Source: Laccaria trichodermophora (taxonomy: Eukaryota > Basidiomycota > Agaricomycetes > Agaricales > Hydnangiaceae). Taken from it: 64,000 bases of DNA. The translations under genes were made by a program, and so were the position numbers. The notes beneath the pieces are model-generated. The model saw only the letters and a list, made by a program, of their open reading frames with translations, was not told the DNA's origin and ran no database searches. Where the stretch lies: positions 1,178,001 through 1,242,000 of the forward strand of contig JACTVC010000001.1 in NCBI GenBank assembly GCA_018417955.1. Direction: 5' to 3'. Positions 1 to 10,970 of this stretch are shown one piece after another (position 1 is the first letter of the stretch; the number at the start of each line of letters is the position of its first letter).

Positions 1-222
1 GCTCGGGACAAATAGGGTTCATGGGCGAGGGAGTGTGGAGCATTGGAAACGACAATAGGACAGGTCGCGGCAGCGATATATCTGGGCATGGTTTCAGTTA
101 TCACGACGGGATTGATGAGCCGCATGTCGAAGGAAGACGCAGCGTTGCGAGAAACATTCCCGAAGGAATGGGACCAATGGGCTGCTAAAGTTCCTTACAA
201 GTTGATCCCCTGCGTTTACTGA
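1..222 (+). CDS. Isoprenylcysteine carboxyl methyltransferase-like protein, 3' end only
   Basis: The window opens inside an intron whose acceptor TAG is at 13-15. The last exon, 16-222, reads GSWARECGALETT, then a hydrophobic stretch, then SRMSKEDAALRETF and KEWDQWAAKVPYKLIPCVY before a TGA stop. This matches the C-terminus of membrane methyltransferases of the ICMT/Ste14 (phospholipid methyltransferase-like) family, where the E-D-x-x-L and W-x-x-W-A-x-x-V-P-Y-x-L-I-P motifs are typical. Family members methylate prenylated cysteine at the endoplasmic reticulum; basidiomycetes often carry many copies whose substrates are unknown. Only about 68 residues are visible, so the substrate cannot be judged. 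The call rests on the C-terminal motif. Confidence 0.75.
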
Positions 223-1049
223 GGTATTTTCTGCCATTCAACCACCTAATGACTCAACGACTTGATGCATTGATGACGTTGGACTTTTACGACGTGGAGG
301 GGCGAAATGTATGATATGTTCGACTGTGTGTATGTATATTTAGCTCGCGATGGCGGGGTCTTTGCAGGGTCTTTGTCACTCTGAATAACTTCAACTTTAA
401 TAAGCTCTGATTTTCTCCGAGTGTTCACTATCCTCACCTGGAGACAAGGGAGGGTTTTGTCGGATTGATAAATTCTAAACCTCGTTCAAGTCTGATAGCT
501 CTAATAAAATCCAATTTCCCCTTTTTTACCGTCAAGAAAAGACGAAGAATTCGAATTGAAAGAATCTTGTTTTTCAAGTTGTCACGCCGCTTCTCCAGTC
601 AGATTTGTGACGATCAGTGACCGTTAGGTATGCGCCTGCTGGTGGGCATAGCTGGTAGTCTTGGCATTGACACAGAGTCGGGGACTGGCGCTTGCGCCGC
701 TACTGGATATCTAAGCGCTGCGCACGGCATGAGCGAAGGAGATAAAAATTTCAAAAAAATTTCAAGAGAACGATGGCAGGGACACACTTGGGACACAGCC
801 CCCTTCTTTTTGATCCCATGCCTCACGATGGCCAGTTGGCACTTGACACAAGCGACTGCAACCGACTTTCGCACCCTCCAGGCCTCCAGTCTTGTGTGCG
901 CCTGTGCTCTTCGAGTGGGCGACAGGGTGCTTGTCAGGGTGACAAGGTAAGAACACAAGACTTCTAACACTTATTGTTCTCTTTCTAACCTGCGACTATA
1001 ATTAGTGACGTTTATAAACTACACAACTGTCAATCCAGGTGGACCCAGG
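223..1049. other. Intergenic: 3' flank of the methyltransferase and promoter side of the permease
   Basis: No convincing coding exon is visible. The short open frames at 246-437 and 630-970 overlap on both strands and match no family I recognise. A GT-AG pair (GTAAGAACAC at 947, AG at 1003-1004) could mark an intron in the 5' leader of the downstream permease gene. Confidence 0.4.
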
Positions 1050-2753
1050 ATGGTCAACCGATTCTCCATCGTCACCTTGGTGTTTTTCTTCCTATCGACG
1101 GTTTTCGTCATTCACCCCGTATCCTTCCATGTTCCCCTTCCTGTCCTGGGAAAGAGGAGAATCACGATTGGATTGATGACGGCGCCTATATTTGCCATCG
1201 CAGTTCTCTGGGCATCACAGTGCATTGGCGCTACCCAAATTCGTAACGGCATAGTTGGCACAGGTAAGGCAGGCGTCTTTTTTTTAGATGACAGCCAGTA
1301 TTCAACATCTAACACTCTAAATATTTTCTTAGATGACGTTAAGCCGTACAATATCTTGATTTTATTTATCTCGCTGGCATACATGGCTATCACATTGGAC
1401 GTGACGGGTATCCTCCAAGCCGCTGCATTCTGGGTCAGCAACAAAGGCGGCTCGAACGGTCGCAAGCTCTACTTCTACTTCTACCTTCTTCTAACCCTTG
1501 TCAGTATGGTTGTGGGGAACGACCCCGTCATCCTCTCTGGGACCGCTTTCCTCGTGTATTACACTGCGGCTACTGGCCTTGAACCCATCGCATGGCTCAT
1601 CTCGGAGTTTGCGGCTGCAAACACAGCGAGCATGGTGCTTTTTGTGGGCAACCCAACCAACGTCGTCATTTGCGAGGGCTTTGGTGTCAATAACGCAGCG
1701 TTTACTGCCTACACCATTCTCCCATTCTTGGCTTGTAGCGCCGCCTGTTACCTTGCCCTTATGTTTCAATTCCGTCATGAAAAACATGTCCCCCATAAAC
1801 TTAGCAGGACAGGAAAACTCGATGTTCGTTCGGTGCTTAACGATCCTGTCAGTGCTATGTTCGGGGGTATCTTGCTTCTGATCTGCCTTATTGTCATGAT
1901 TGTCTTGTCCTTTTACCATGTTGATGTGTGGAAAGTTGTGTTACCCTTTGCCGTTGCCAAGTTCATTTTTGATCTTTGCTGGGATCATTATCGCTATAAG
2001 AGGCGCTCTGTTGTACAAGAAGCGCACAAGACCACGTCGGAGGAGGATCCAATGAACGCCGCTCTCGTCAGAGCCTTGACGATGAGTGACATTGAACAAA
2101 GTGGTACCTCATCCCCGGCCATTATACCAAACGCAAATGCCGAAGCTTCCACCTCAGAAAACAGCTCATCTACCCTTCACGATGAAAACAAGAGACGAGG
2201 TCTTTTCCTTTCTCAGCGAACCAGGTTTCAATCTGCATACAAATCGCTCTCAGTGCACTTCCCCACCTTTATGACAGCTCTCCCCAGACTCCCCTTCGCC
2301 CTTATACCATTTGCCTTCTCCCAATTTATCCTCATCGAAGCACTCTCACACCAGGGCTGGATCGATGTCTTTGCCCATTGGCTGGAAAAAGCCACCCATG
2401 GTCACACCACGCCTACCATTTGGGTCATTGGCGTTCTTGGTGTGATCATGTGCAACGTATCTGGCACCAATATTGGCGCTACTATCCTTCTTACCAAAGT
2501 TGTGCGGGCTGCCGAACTATCTAACCAGAGCACCCGTGCGGCGGCCATTGCGCTTGCTGTGGCGAGCAATATTGGTGCCGTCAGTTTCACATTCTCAGCG
2601 AGTTTGGCGGGTTTGTTGTGGAAGTCAATATTAACCCAAAAGAAAATACCAATGAGGCAGAGGACATTTGCTTTCTGGAATATGCTGCCTTTGCTGGCAA
2701 TGACTGGGGTCGGCTTGGCAATTGTGACTGCAGAGATGGCTGTTTTATATTAA
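1050..2753 (+). CDS. ArsB/NhaD-type (CitMHS-like) membrane permease
   Basis: A predicted multi-span membrane protein of about 544 residues. I start at the ATG at 1050 (MVNRFSIVTLVFFFLST); the frame opens earlier only through a GTG at 1005. One intron lies at 1264-1332. It is 69 nt long, keeps frame and has no stop; after splicing the sequence reads NGIVGTDDVKPYNILILF. Further family features are ITLDVTGIL, the SMVVGNDPVILSGTAFL segment, and FVGNPTNVVICEGFG, the conserved N-P-T-N loop of the ion transporter superfamily. A polar central loop (about residues 310-395) separates two hydrophobic halves, and the second half has MCNVSGTNIGATILL. Family members move arsenite, citrate or sodium. The true substrate is not visible here. 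Confidence 0.8.
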   Translation: MVNRFSIVTLVFFFLSTVFVIHPVSFHVPLPVLGKRRITIGLMTAPIFAIAVLWASQCIGATQIRNGIVGTGKAGVFFLDDSQYSTSNTLNIFLDDVKPYNILILFISLAYMAITLDVTGILQAAAFWVSNKGGSNGRKLYFYFYLLLTLVSMVVGNDPVILSGTAFLVYYTAATGLEPIAWLISEFAAANTASMVLFVGNPTNVVICEGFGVNNAAFTAYTILPFLACSAACYLALMFQFRHEKHVPHKLSRTGKLDVRSVLNDPVSAMFGGILLLICLIVMIVLSFYHVDVWKVVLPFAVAKFIFDLCWDHYRYKRRSVVQEAHKTTSEEDPMNAALVRALTMSDIEQSGTSSPAIIPNANAEASTSENSSSTLHDENKRRGLFLSQRTRFQSAYKSLSVHFPTFMTALPRLPFALIPFAFSQFILIEALSHQGWIDVFAHWLEKATHGHTTPTIWVIGVLGVIMCNVSGTNIGATILLTKVVRAAELSNQSTRAAAIALAVASNIGAVSFTFSASLAGLLWKSILTQKKIPMRQRTFAFWNMLPLLAMTGVGLAIVTAEMAVLY

Positions 2754-2998
2754 TGAAGTGGATCATGGAGATACCAAAACGTATACTATGTATCTTTATA
2801 CCACCGTTGTCGCTAAGTTTATGTAACCAAACCATAACTACATAGAGGCGGTTTCTATACCTTGTCGCGATCGTTCCCTCACTCTGTTCTATGTAGTAAA
2901 AGAAATAGATATATATCCATCCGTGATACGTGTGTAGTCGTAAATTCAAATGAAGCACACTAAAACCCAAAAAAAAAAAGTCATCATCGCCATATTCG

Positions 2999-5321
2999 TC
3001 AGTCATCTAAGAATTCCCTCGACATAATTGCTTCCTGACTCGAAATGCTGTAACTCTCCAACAGCTTCTTCTCTTTTTCGTCTTGGCCCCGCTGCCCCTT
3101 TCTCGTGGAAAGCATCCGCCTCGCGAGGAAAAACGGCCACGCGAGGCGTCTCCATATGGACACGTCGTCCTTGAAGAGGTACTTGCTCTGGAACGCGATG
3201 ATTATCCAAATGGTTACAATGGTGAGGGGGGCGGCGACGGCGATGTAGTGCGGTAGGGAACCGAGCGTGCCGGGATTTATTTCGTGAATGTTCATGCCAA
3301 AAATACCCTAGTGCGTAGAGTGATTAAGATGGGAGATGGAATTAATGGAATTTCTTGCTTACTGCAACAAATGTCGCAGGCGCGAAGATCATCGTCAGGT
3401 ATGCGATTTGCTTCATCTGAAGACTTATGAGAAAAGTGGATGATGAATGTCAATATGGTGCACTCACAGCTAGAAAAGAAAAGGGGTGTCAACGGAAAAT
3501 GATGCTGGTAGAGAGATAACACACACCTGCACTATCGCGAACAGCAGCCTCCGTCATCTGCCTCATATACCTACTATCGTTAATGTTGACGCTGCTAAAC
3601 ACCTGATCTCGGTTTATCACCGACAACAGCCACATGAAGCCCAAAACACTCACAAGATTCATGACATTCCTCAAGCGTCTCTCTTGCATTGCTAGTTCAA
3701 CGCTAAGGCGTTTGATCTCGGCTAACAGTGTATCGCATTCACGATCAAGCAAACCCCGGCTCATTTTGCGAGTACCCTCTGGGATCAATGGAGATTCCAT
3801 GGCAGGATTTCGAGTCTCCTTGATGAATTTGACATTCTTGGAAAAGTCATCCAGAAGGGAGGAGTAGTGCAGGTGGTGAGCACGTATAACGTGAAGCTCT
3901 TGCGTTAAAGGCATGGATGCCGTGGTTATGACGCGGTTTTCCTGTAAGTGGATTAGCGACATGTTGACAGCATTACGTCATTAACTCACTAAGGCGCAGA
4001 TATGTTCATATAGGTGCTCCAGCGCTTCATCCCATGCGTACATCGCATGCCAGATGAAGGTCAACAGAATGAATGTAGGGTCGGGTGATTTTTGGAACAT
4101 GCTCTGCCAGTATACACTTTGGCCTGAATGTGAAGATCAGAGAAGTCATGGCGACGAAGTTTTTTTCAAAAGACAGTACCTGCAAACCGAATACGTGTGT
4201 GAAGGTACGGTGCCGTAGTTGTAGACATTTTGAGATTGGGATGGTAGGAAATGATGGTGCTGCCCTTGACATTGCGGATGAGGTGAACGGAGAGAAGGTC
4301 AAGCGAAAGGAGGCGTTGGTCTGCCAAAAACTTGGTCAGCATCAGCTAATTGGGCTTTTGAGAGCCTTACTAGAATAAAGAGCGAGAGGCGCATGAGTAT
4401 CAATCTTTTGTGAACCTAACAAAGTCGATGGAAGACTGTCTGTTGATTTGTTCATGCGAGCCGCAATGGCCTCCTCATTCGCCGTTGAACGCAAAAAGGT
4501 CAAAGTAACGGTGATGTCTGTGCGATGATTAGATTTGGCGTCACTATGAAGAAAGGACAGCAGCACGATCTCCTTCCTTAGGGAAAATTTCTTCTTGGAA
4601 ACGTGATGGGATCCAGCTCAGCGATGAGGACCAGAAAAATGGTTCTATATTGTACCTGCAAAAGTTTAGAAAGACAAGCTTAATGTAAATGGGTTCCATC
4701 CCTCACTTTGCTCCCAACATTTGGAGAACAGGTCCGCTCAAGTTCTCCAAGAACAAACACCTGACGCGAAGGTTGTTAGGTCTCTGTCTAGATAGTTAGT
4801 ACTTTCGGGTAAATTTGACTGCTTCGTTCATCTTACCGTTTCGTGAACTATTGCGTCCCAAGTCTCGACCTCCCTTCCATTCACTGCTGTAGATTTACCA
4901 GCATCTGCGAAGAAACCTTTATGATCCACGTCAACATGGTAGATGTTGCAATCTTGATGACGAGAGTAGTGGTGTATCGCATCATATATCCTCGCCTTTT
5001 TCACCTGCCTCTCTGTCCAGTTAGGGAATCGTGATTGGGGGTATCCTTTCCAACATTCGTCGCACGAGGTGCCATGGTCGCATTGTTCAGGTATGGGCGG
5101 GGCTGTATTATCGAGCTGGACAGGATCAACCTCTGCGAAATTGGTTCGTCAGGAAACCGAGGAAAGAGTTCGACGAATTCAGAAATGATCAACGGACCGT
5201 CCTGCAAGTCAATCCAAGGCCAAGGCGCGGAGGGTGCTGCGTGTCGGTGAGATGGAAGGGGTACCCTACTTGGGTCGTCGTGTTTGGTTAAGGATCGCAG
5301 ACTGTGAACTGAGGCAGCCAT
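2999..5321 (-). CDS. CorA-like divalent-metal transporter
   Basis: A multi-exon gene. I start at the ATG at 5321-5319 (MAASVHSLRSLTKHDD) and stop at 3001-2999. Exons read on the minus strand include the cytosolic part (RIYDAIHHYSRHQDCN, ETWDAIVHET, LENLSGPVLQMLGAK, FFWSSSLSWIPSRFQEEI, DHITVTLTFLRS, LLSLDLLSVHLIRNVKG), a long helical stretch (DRECDTLLAEIKRLSVELAM), and two C-terminal membrane helices. The first ends in FGMN, the GMN selectivity-loop signature of CorA channels. This is the fungal cytosol-heavy CorA-like branch, likely carrying Mg2+ or a related ion in a membrane; the ion is inferred from family. Firm exons near the 3' end are 2999-3307, 3363-3416, 3527-3602, 3654-3941 and 3990-4123. 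A 2-nt exon at 3468-3469 is likely (see findings). The N-terminal exon border near 5070 is approximate. Confidence 0.82.
3468..3469 (-). other. Candidate 2-nt micro-exon (CT) of the CorA-like gene
   Basis: On the minus strand the upstream exon ends ...GCA G at 3527 and the downstream exon starts ATG AAG at 3416. Between them the two bases CT sit between a good acceptor (TTTTCTTTTCTAG) and a good donor (GTGAGTGCACC). Using them gives RDSA-A-MKQIAY, the form I know from the family, and two introns of ordinary size (57 and 51 nt). The alternative is one 108-nt intron with the weaker donor GTGTGTTATC at 3524, which gives RDSA-G-MKQ. Confidence 0.5.
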
Positions 5322-5717
5322 GAAAAAAATCAAGCTAGAAGCCTTTCAAGACCTGAAGGCAAGTAGTTGTAAGACGACTGGTAGCGTCTAGGCTCACTCG
5401 AAAGTTGCTTGAGTGAAGGCAAGAAGGGAACGCCCACGATGCAATGGGCGCTCTTTGCACATGTCTGCAGCCCCGTTGCGCACAGTTGTTCAAATGGAGA
5501 CGTTATGTCCGCCGAGGCTCCGAACCATTTATGTGCAACTTTCAGCAAGTTCTTGGGACGATCGTAGGTTACGGACGCGTGAAGCCCAACTAAAACCTTG
5601 AGGCTTCGCTTCCTAGTCGTTCACTGCGATAAGAAATGCTAAAAACTCAGAAGGAACGACTCTCAATTCATACTGTAGTACTATATGGTGCACAAATTCT
5701 AGAGGTCATCTCGCTCT
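5322..5717. other. Intergenic between two minus-strand genes
   Basis: About 400 bases between the start of the CorA-like gene and the stop of the dioxygenase gene. It should contain the CorA-like promoter and the 3' UTR of the dioxygenase. I see no coding exon. Confidence 0.4.
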
Positions 5718-7174
5718 TTACCCCTGCAGTCCATAGTTATTATCTACGTGTGTCGCTTCTTCCAATATATGGGCAAATGGCATGGCTTGTGTTGGTTGCA
5801 ACCAATTCTTCTCATCATAATCTGCGAACACGGGTGATTCGATCATATGGAATGTATACGCAAAGCGGGTGTTCGCGCTCGTGTTTCGTTCCGATTTGTG
5901 AAGAACTGACCCGTGGATAAGGACAAGATCTCCTGTTGCAAGTGAATAAGAACTGATTTTCATCGAAAATGATTGTGACATTACCTGGTTTGCAGGGTTC
6001 AAGGACATAGTCGCCTTTGATACCATCCTTGATTTTCTGTTCTTCATCTGGAGTGACTAGTGGCTCGAAACCAGTTCCTTTACCCTCGGGTAGGCGAATG
6101 AAGCGTTTCGTGAGTGGTACGGTTAGGTGAGACCCTGGTAGGAAGGAGAGGGCGCCGTTATGCTGAGTGCATTGCTCGAGAGCAATCCAAAAGCCAAGTG
6201 CTGACGGAGGATTGGTATACTGAACAATTCACAAGTAAGGGACACAGTGTCAAGCCTTGACAAAGTGCATACCAGAAATGTGCTGGTGCATGGTCTATCA
6301 AATAGAGTCGATGTAAAAATCCAGGAAGAACCTACGAGTCGTTATGCTCCCTGACTATTTTCCAACAGCAAGTTCAATCTGCCCTGACCCTTGTACTTGA
6401 TGACACACCTTCACCACCGATTTGTGTCTGTTTAGTTATCACCATGGATTGCAGAGCTTGAGAGGGTCGTCGGTAACGCTCGGTAGGCGTAGCGGCAGAC
6501 TACGCACCCACTGGGTCGCGATGAAACTTCAAATCTCGCGCTAAGGCCCTCAGAGATTCATTCTCGAGCGTTACCTTTCGAAAAGCAGGATCCAATTCGT
6601 GGAGCGCTTTGAAGTGCTCGCGTCACGGTTACGGATGCCAGGGGGCGATTTCGTATTTACCATGTCCAATTTTATTCACAGATTTCTGCTTCTCTCTGAT
6701 CAACTTTCCGTGTTTGACAGCGTCCTCTTCTAGAAAATAACGGCTGTTTCCTTCTTCAGCAGTGCGACTTTGACTCAGTGAATATTGAAATCACGTACAT
6801 CTTATCCCCAGAGGTGAGAAAATAATCATCTCCAACGTGATTATCTTCTCCTGTTGTAAATTTCGTCTGTGAAACACTCAAATATATTCCTATTTCCAAG
6901 GAGCACGGATACGCACAAGCGGATGGTCGTTGATGTCGAAGTCGTCTAGTAATTGTTTGGAGCGGGATAAAAGTTCCTCCGTTTCCTGAGCAGAAAGAAA
7001 TCCGGGAACAACAAGGTACCTGCATAACGTATTCTTCTGTATGGGCTGTAGGATTTAAGCTAAGATCTCACCCGTTGCGATAAAACTGGAAGTTGGGTTA
7101 GAATATCGCAGATAACGCGAAATGGATCTCACCTGGTCGACCTGATCTTGTGTAAGATATTGGAGGGTTGACAT
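5718..7174 (-). CDS. Phytanoyl-CoA dioxygenase (PhyH) family protein
   Basis: A multi-exon gene starting at the ATG at 7174-7172 (MSTLQYLTQDQVDQ) and stopping at 5720-5718. Spliced exons give FYRNGYLVVPGFLSAQETEE, then FTTGEDNHVGDDYFLTSGDK, RYFLEEDAVKHGKL, SVNKIGH, LHELDPAFRKV and LQSMVITKQTQIGGE. The iron-binding H-x-D is read as EHNDSTFLYTNPPSALGFW. The second half has EQCTQHNGALSFLPGSH and GDLVLIHGSVLHKSERN, with the distal iron histidine and the downstream arginine that binds 2-oxoglutarate (NTRFAYTFH). All catalytic residues look present, so an Fe(II)/2-oxoglutarate oxygenase is expected. Its substrate is unknown. The H-x-D motif is split over exons of 19 nt (6336-6354) and 10 nt (6273-6282). 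Confidence 0.85.
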
Positions 7175-8111
7175 TTTTGGTTCAGCTTTGGTTCAGCTCA
7201 GGTTTAGAAGCATTGTTGTGTCAATGTCCGTGCCACACATGGTCAAATAGTAGCCAACACCTGTGGATCGTTTCCCAAGTCCCCTGTTGGAAATCTGTCT
7301 CTTTGAATCCCTCTCCATGGAGCGAAATTCCAGAAGGCTCAAGTACATATTGAAAGCTGAAACTGCGAAAACTATCTTCAAGCAGCCCTTGATTTTGGAC
7401 AACGGATAACTCGCACTGCACCCCGCCTCTGTCTAATGGAGAAGAAAAAATCCACTCATGGTGCATGTGCATACGACTGGTTTCAATTTGATCAAGACAG
7501 AAATTCGATGACTCAACTGTAATTTGTGAAACTCCCTTGGCTTTATGCTCGTCTTCTCCGGTTGACTTGATCTTAACGCTTTGAGGCTGCCACGATGGGA
7601 GAGGGCTTCAGAAGTTTGGAATGCCAGAACTTTCAACCCCCTCAGTCTCCACTGCCGTTATCCTTCCTCCGTATCCACTAGGGTCGAGGGACTCCAGGAA
7701 CCTTACGGCCGATCATATCTCTTGATGAGAGGCCGAAGAGGCGTTGTCGCAATCGCAGATATAAGCTCTAGAATAACAGCTACGCAACAATCTCGCAGTA
7801 ACACAAAGGTTAAATGGCGAACAGGTTGATGCAATGGTCGCACCTGAAGGCGCTACTGTAGCAACCCAACTTGTGTTTTTGGTTTGAATTTTATGAACTC
7901 CATCTTGAAGTGGGCATCTTTACAACCGGAATCGTTAATTAAGTTGTCCTCATGACGACAGAGTTCTGATATCCGGAAATCATTGATCTGAATTCTCCGC
8001 GATTCTTGGATCTAGCGAGATGCTTTCTCCACTTATCTGTTCCTCCGAGCGGCCAATCAACTCAACTTGAAGAGTTATAAATGCTCGAGGGAAACTTTGG
8101 CGACATTCAAC
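7175..8111. other. Intergenic stretch with no assignable gene
   Basis: The longest open frame (7221-7472, minus, 83 codons, with HHEWIFSSPLDRGG and LLEDSFRSFSFQYVLEP) has a protein-like composition but matches no family I know, and I cannot join it to other exons. The rest is likely promoter DNA for the dioxygenase (minus) and the polygalacturonase (plus), which diverge from here. Confidence 0.35.
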
Positions 8112-10145
8112 ATGCTCTCTGTTTTCTCCGTATTGCTTTTTGCTGGTGTAGTGCTAGCATGCCAGGGGTCCATATCGTCTTTGTCTGGTGAAGTGCTGCG
8201 TTACGATCTCCTCCAACTTATCTGAATATAGAAAAATGAAAAGACGTGGATTATGCTGTCCAGTGCACCACAATTACACTTCGGGGCTTCACTGTTCCTG
8301 CTGGCCAGGGTTTAGTTCTCAATCTCTTGCCGGGAACGACGGTTACGATGGGTAGTTCACATACATTCTACTATGATTCCTCCGCTTATTTCACCTTATA
8401 AAAGCTGGTGATATTTCATTTGGCAACAAAAGCTGGGCAGGCCCCCTTTTCACCATAAGGTAGGCGAATTTCTCCAATGCAAACTCACCTTGATTGAGTA
8501 TCCTTTTTTTAGTGGAACTTCCGTCACATGTGCGTATCCCCATACGCCTTGAACAAGTTAAAGTTGAATTCTGCAACAGTCAACGGGAATGGCCATAAAT
8601 TCAATGGCGGAGGTCCCTTCTATTGGGTAAATCCGATAACGAAAGTAAAATATACCTTTGAACGCTAAAGATCTCGTTTAGGATGGTAACGGTCTCAATT
8701 CCGGCACACAAAAGCCAGATCCTATGATGAAGTTTGCTCTCTGTTGCTTTTCTTTCCAACAAGTTTTCATTATCTTCTGGCAGGATCAAAATGTCAGGAA
8801 CTTTTCAGGTCAGTTTTCTTGCCTCTTTGGCGTGCATCCAAACTTCTGAATGTTTGCTGACGCGTACTTTAGAATGTAACAGTGGTCAACTCGCCCGCTC
8901 GGGCTTTCTCTGTGTCAAATCCCGCACCCTTGTTGATGACAGGATTGACAGTCGATGACTGTAGGAGGCATATAACTTATTCCACGACTATCTAATAAAT
9001 CGTCGTATAGCTCAAGGAGACTACGCCAATAAGAGGAGCAATGGCACTGCCGCTGGTAGGTTCGTTCAACTTCCCAAACAGACGTGGACAATCCTTCCTT
9101 CCTTTCAGGCCACAACACCGATGGATTCGACGTGGGCAGCAATGATGTAACGATTCGAAACTGGTATGAAGGCACATATGAAATGCTGGGTACTTTCGCT
9201 TACTGTCTCCTACCTTTCGCTTAGCACGGTTCATAATCAAGTGGGCACACAGATCTACACAATCAGGTTGTTTATTACAAATGACTGCGTTAGGACGACT
9301 GCCTTGCAATCGGCCACGGGACAAACATCATCTTCGATCGCAACACCTGCGTTGGTGGTCATGGTATCTCAATTGTTTGTCCCTCCCCACCCCTCCTCGT
9401 ACGGGAAACTTGATTTGCGTTATAGGGCTCTATTAGCTCTAATGTCATTGTTTCTAGCGTCATCGTTACAGGCAACACTATCACCAACAGGTGCGAATTC
9501 GGTCCCACCTCTTCAAAGTTGGTTTGTTAGACTCAATCAAATGCAGTGACCAGGCTCTTCGGATTAAAACTATTGCTTCAGCAACTGGGAGTGTCGTTGG
9601 CAACGTCACATACTCTGTAACTAAAACCAACCGTGCATCTTAAACTCGTGGCTGACGCATTTATTACAAGGGAAACACTGCAAAAGGAATCCGAAGATTT
9701 GGCGTGATCATCGACCAGGTACCCACACTCTTGCTTATATTTCTGAGTTCCTTTTTGAAAGGCCCAATAATAGAGTTATCCCAAAACCCTTGGTACTCCT
9801 GGAACGGGCACTATTATTTCGGTATTATCTGAAACTGCTTTTTTCGACTGAAGTTGACACAGGGTTAGAACGTCAACTTTGGTAGCCCCACTTCTAATAT
9901 TACCGTGAACAGCGGGGCTCAGCAGGTCGCGGTAAATTGTGGATACGGTTCTTGCATAGGTACGACAGTCATTTTTTCTTAACATTTCATATATGATGGC
10001 CTGACGTTGTATTAGGTACATGGGACTGGCACTACCTGTCTGTCAAGGGCGGCGTCACAAGTCAGTACATTGTTGATTGAAGAGGGGCCACCAATTCACT
10101 TTCATATTAGGTCCTCCCAGCAACGCGAACATACTGGGGCTCTAG
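8112..10145 (+). CDS. Secreted GH28 polygalacturonase
   Basis: The start ATG at 8112 opens a signal peptide ([19 protein letters not shown]). Spliced exons give [56 protein letters not shown] and TGLTVDDC. The four GH28 catalytic motifs follow: NTDGFD (near 9122), NQDDC, GGHGIS and LRIKT. The stop TAG is at 10143-10145, after [12 protein letters not shown]28 enzymes cut alpha-1,4 galacturonan in plant pectin outside the cell. All key acids, the histidine and the Arg-Lys pair are present, so the gene looks functional. It has many short introns and one 16-nt exon (9225-9240) that encodes the start of the V-H-N-Q-D-D-C segment. Endo versus exo action is inferred as endo from the short signal-plus-catalytic layout. 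Confidence 0.9.
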
Positions 10146-10970
10146 AGCCCTTGATGGCAGGCTGACTATCTCCTTAACGTCAAAAATGCCAATGGTCGCT
10201 ACCACCGGATTCAGGACAAGGAGCCACTCATCACGGATATGAATACAAATGGACATTTGATGCCCTCTGCTTTCCTTTTCTTCGTTACTTACCTTCATTT
10301 CTTCTTGCACTCTTTTCATCAACGTTCTTTACAACGCACAATACATACAATTTTTTTGCAAAATATCACCACGTTATTGCGACGTCGACGGGGATGGATA
10401 CTTTAACTTGATGTTAACGTTGAATCTTGGTTGAATCCTAATAGCATTCCTCTATGATATTACATAAACCTGTGTTTAACAGTTGTCAAGGCGAAAAGAA
10501 AATCCATGAAAGAACAAAATAACAGTTAGATAAGTAAGCGAGAACCACAAGGAGGGTGGGTACGGAGACAGACAAAGAGAGAGAGGGAGAAAGAGAACAT
10601 AACCGTAACGAGCGATGCATCTGTGCCATTAAGCCTCTTCGAAAATCAAAGGACACTATAACTATATGGGTGTGTCAGAATATAGGAGATAAGGAGTCGA
10701 GTCGGAGTGGAGGGCTTGCAAGGAGTGTACTACAGGGGTCGAAAAGGAATGTGATGGTGGCGATGGACTCCATGATAATCACGGTGGACGAAAGACAAGA
10801 ATGATAGTGATACGGTGTGCAATGATGATGCCCGGTAAATTTTGGTGGATGGTGATAGGTAATGCAGATGATGAATGTTGATGCTTCCAGGAAACAGAGA
10901 CGGAGAAATGAGAGAGGCACATAATTGCCAGACCAATGGCAGCGGAAGGAAAAGAAAAGAGAAACCCAGA
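10146..10970. other. Intergenic between convergent genes
   Basis: Holds the 3' flanks of the polygalacturonase (plus) and CDC24 (minus). There is a purine-rich AGAG tract around 10,560-10,600. The open frames on both strands here are short and low in complexity. I see no gene. Confidence 0.4.

Noticed and set aside
630..970. Open frames on both strands before the permease
   Set aside because: They overlap on opposite strands with unusual composition and no family match; more likely leader or promoter DNA.
9267..9293. A 27-nt intron or a frame break in the polygalacturonase
   Set aside because: Placing a 16-nt exon at 9225-9240 and a 53-nt intron after it gives the conserved active-site sequence with normal splice sites.
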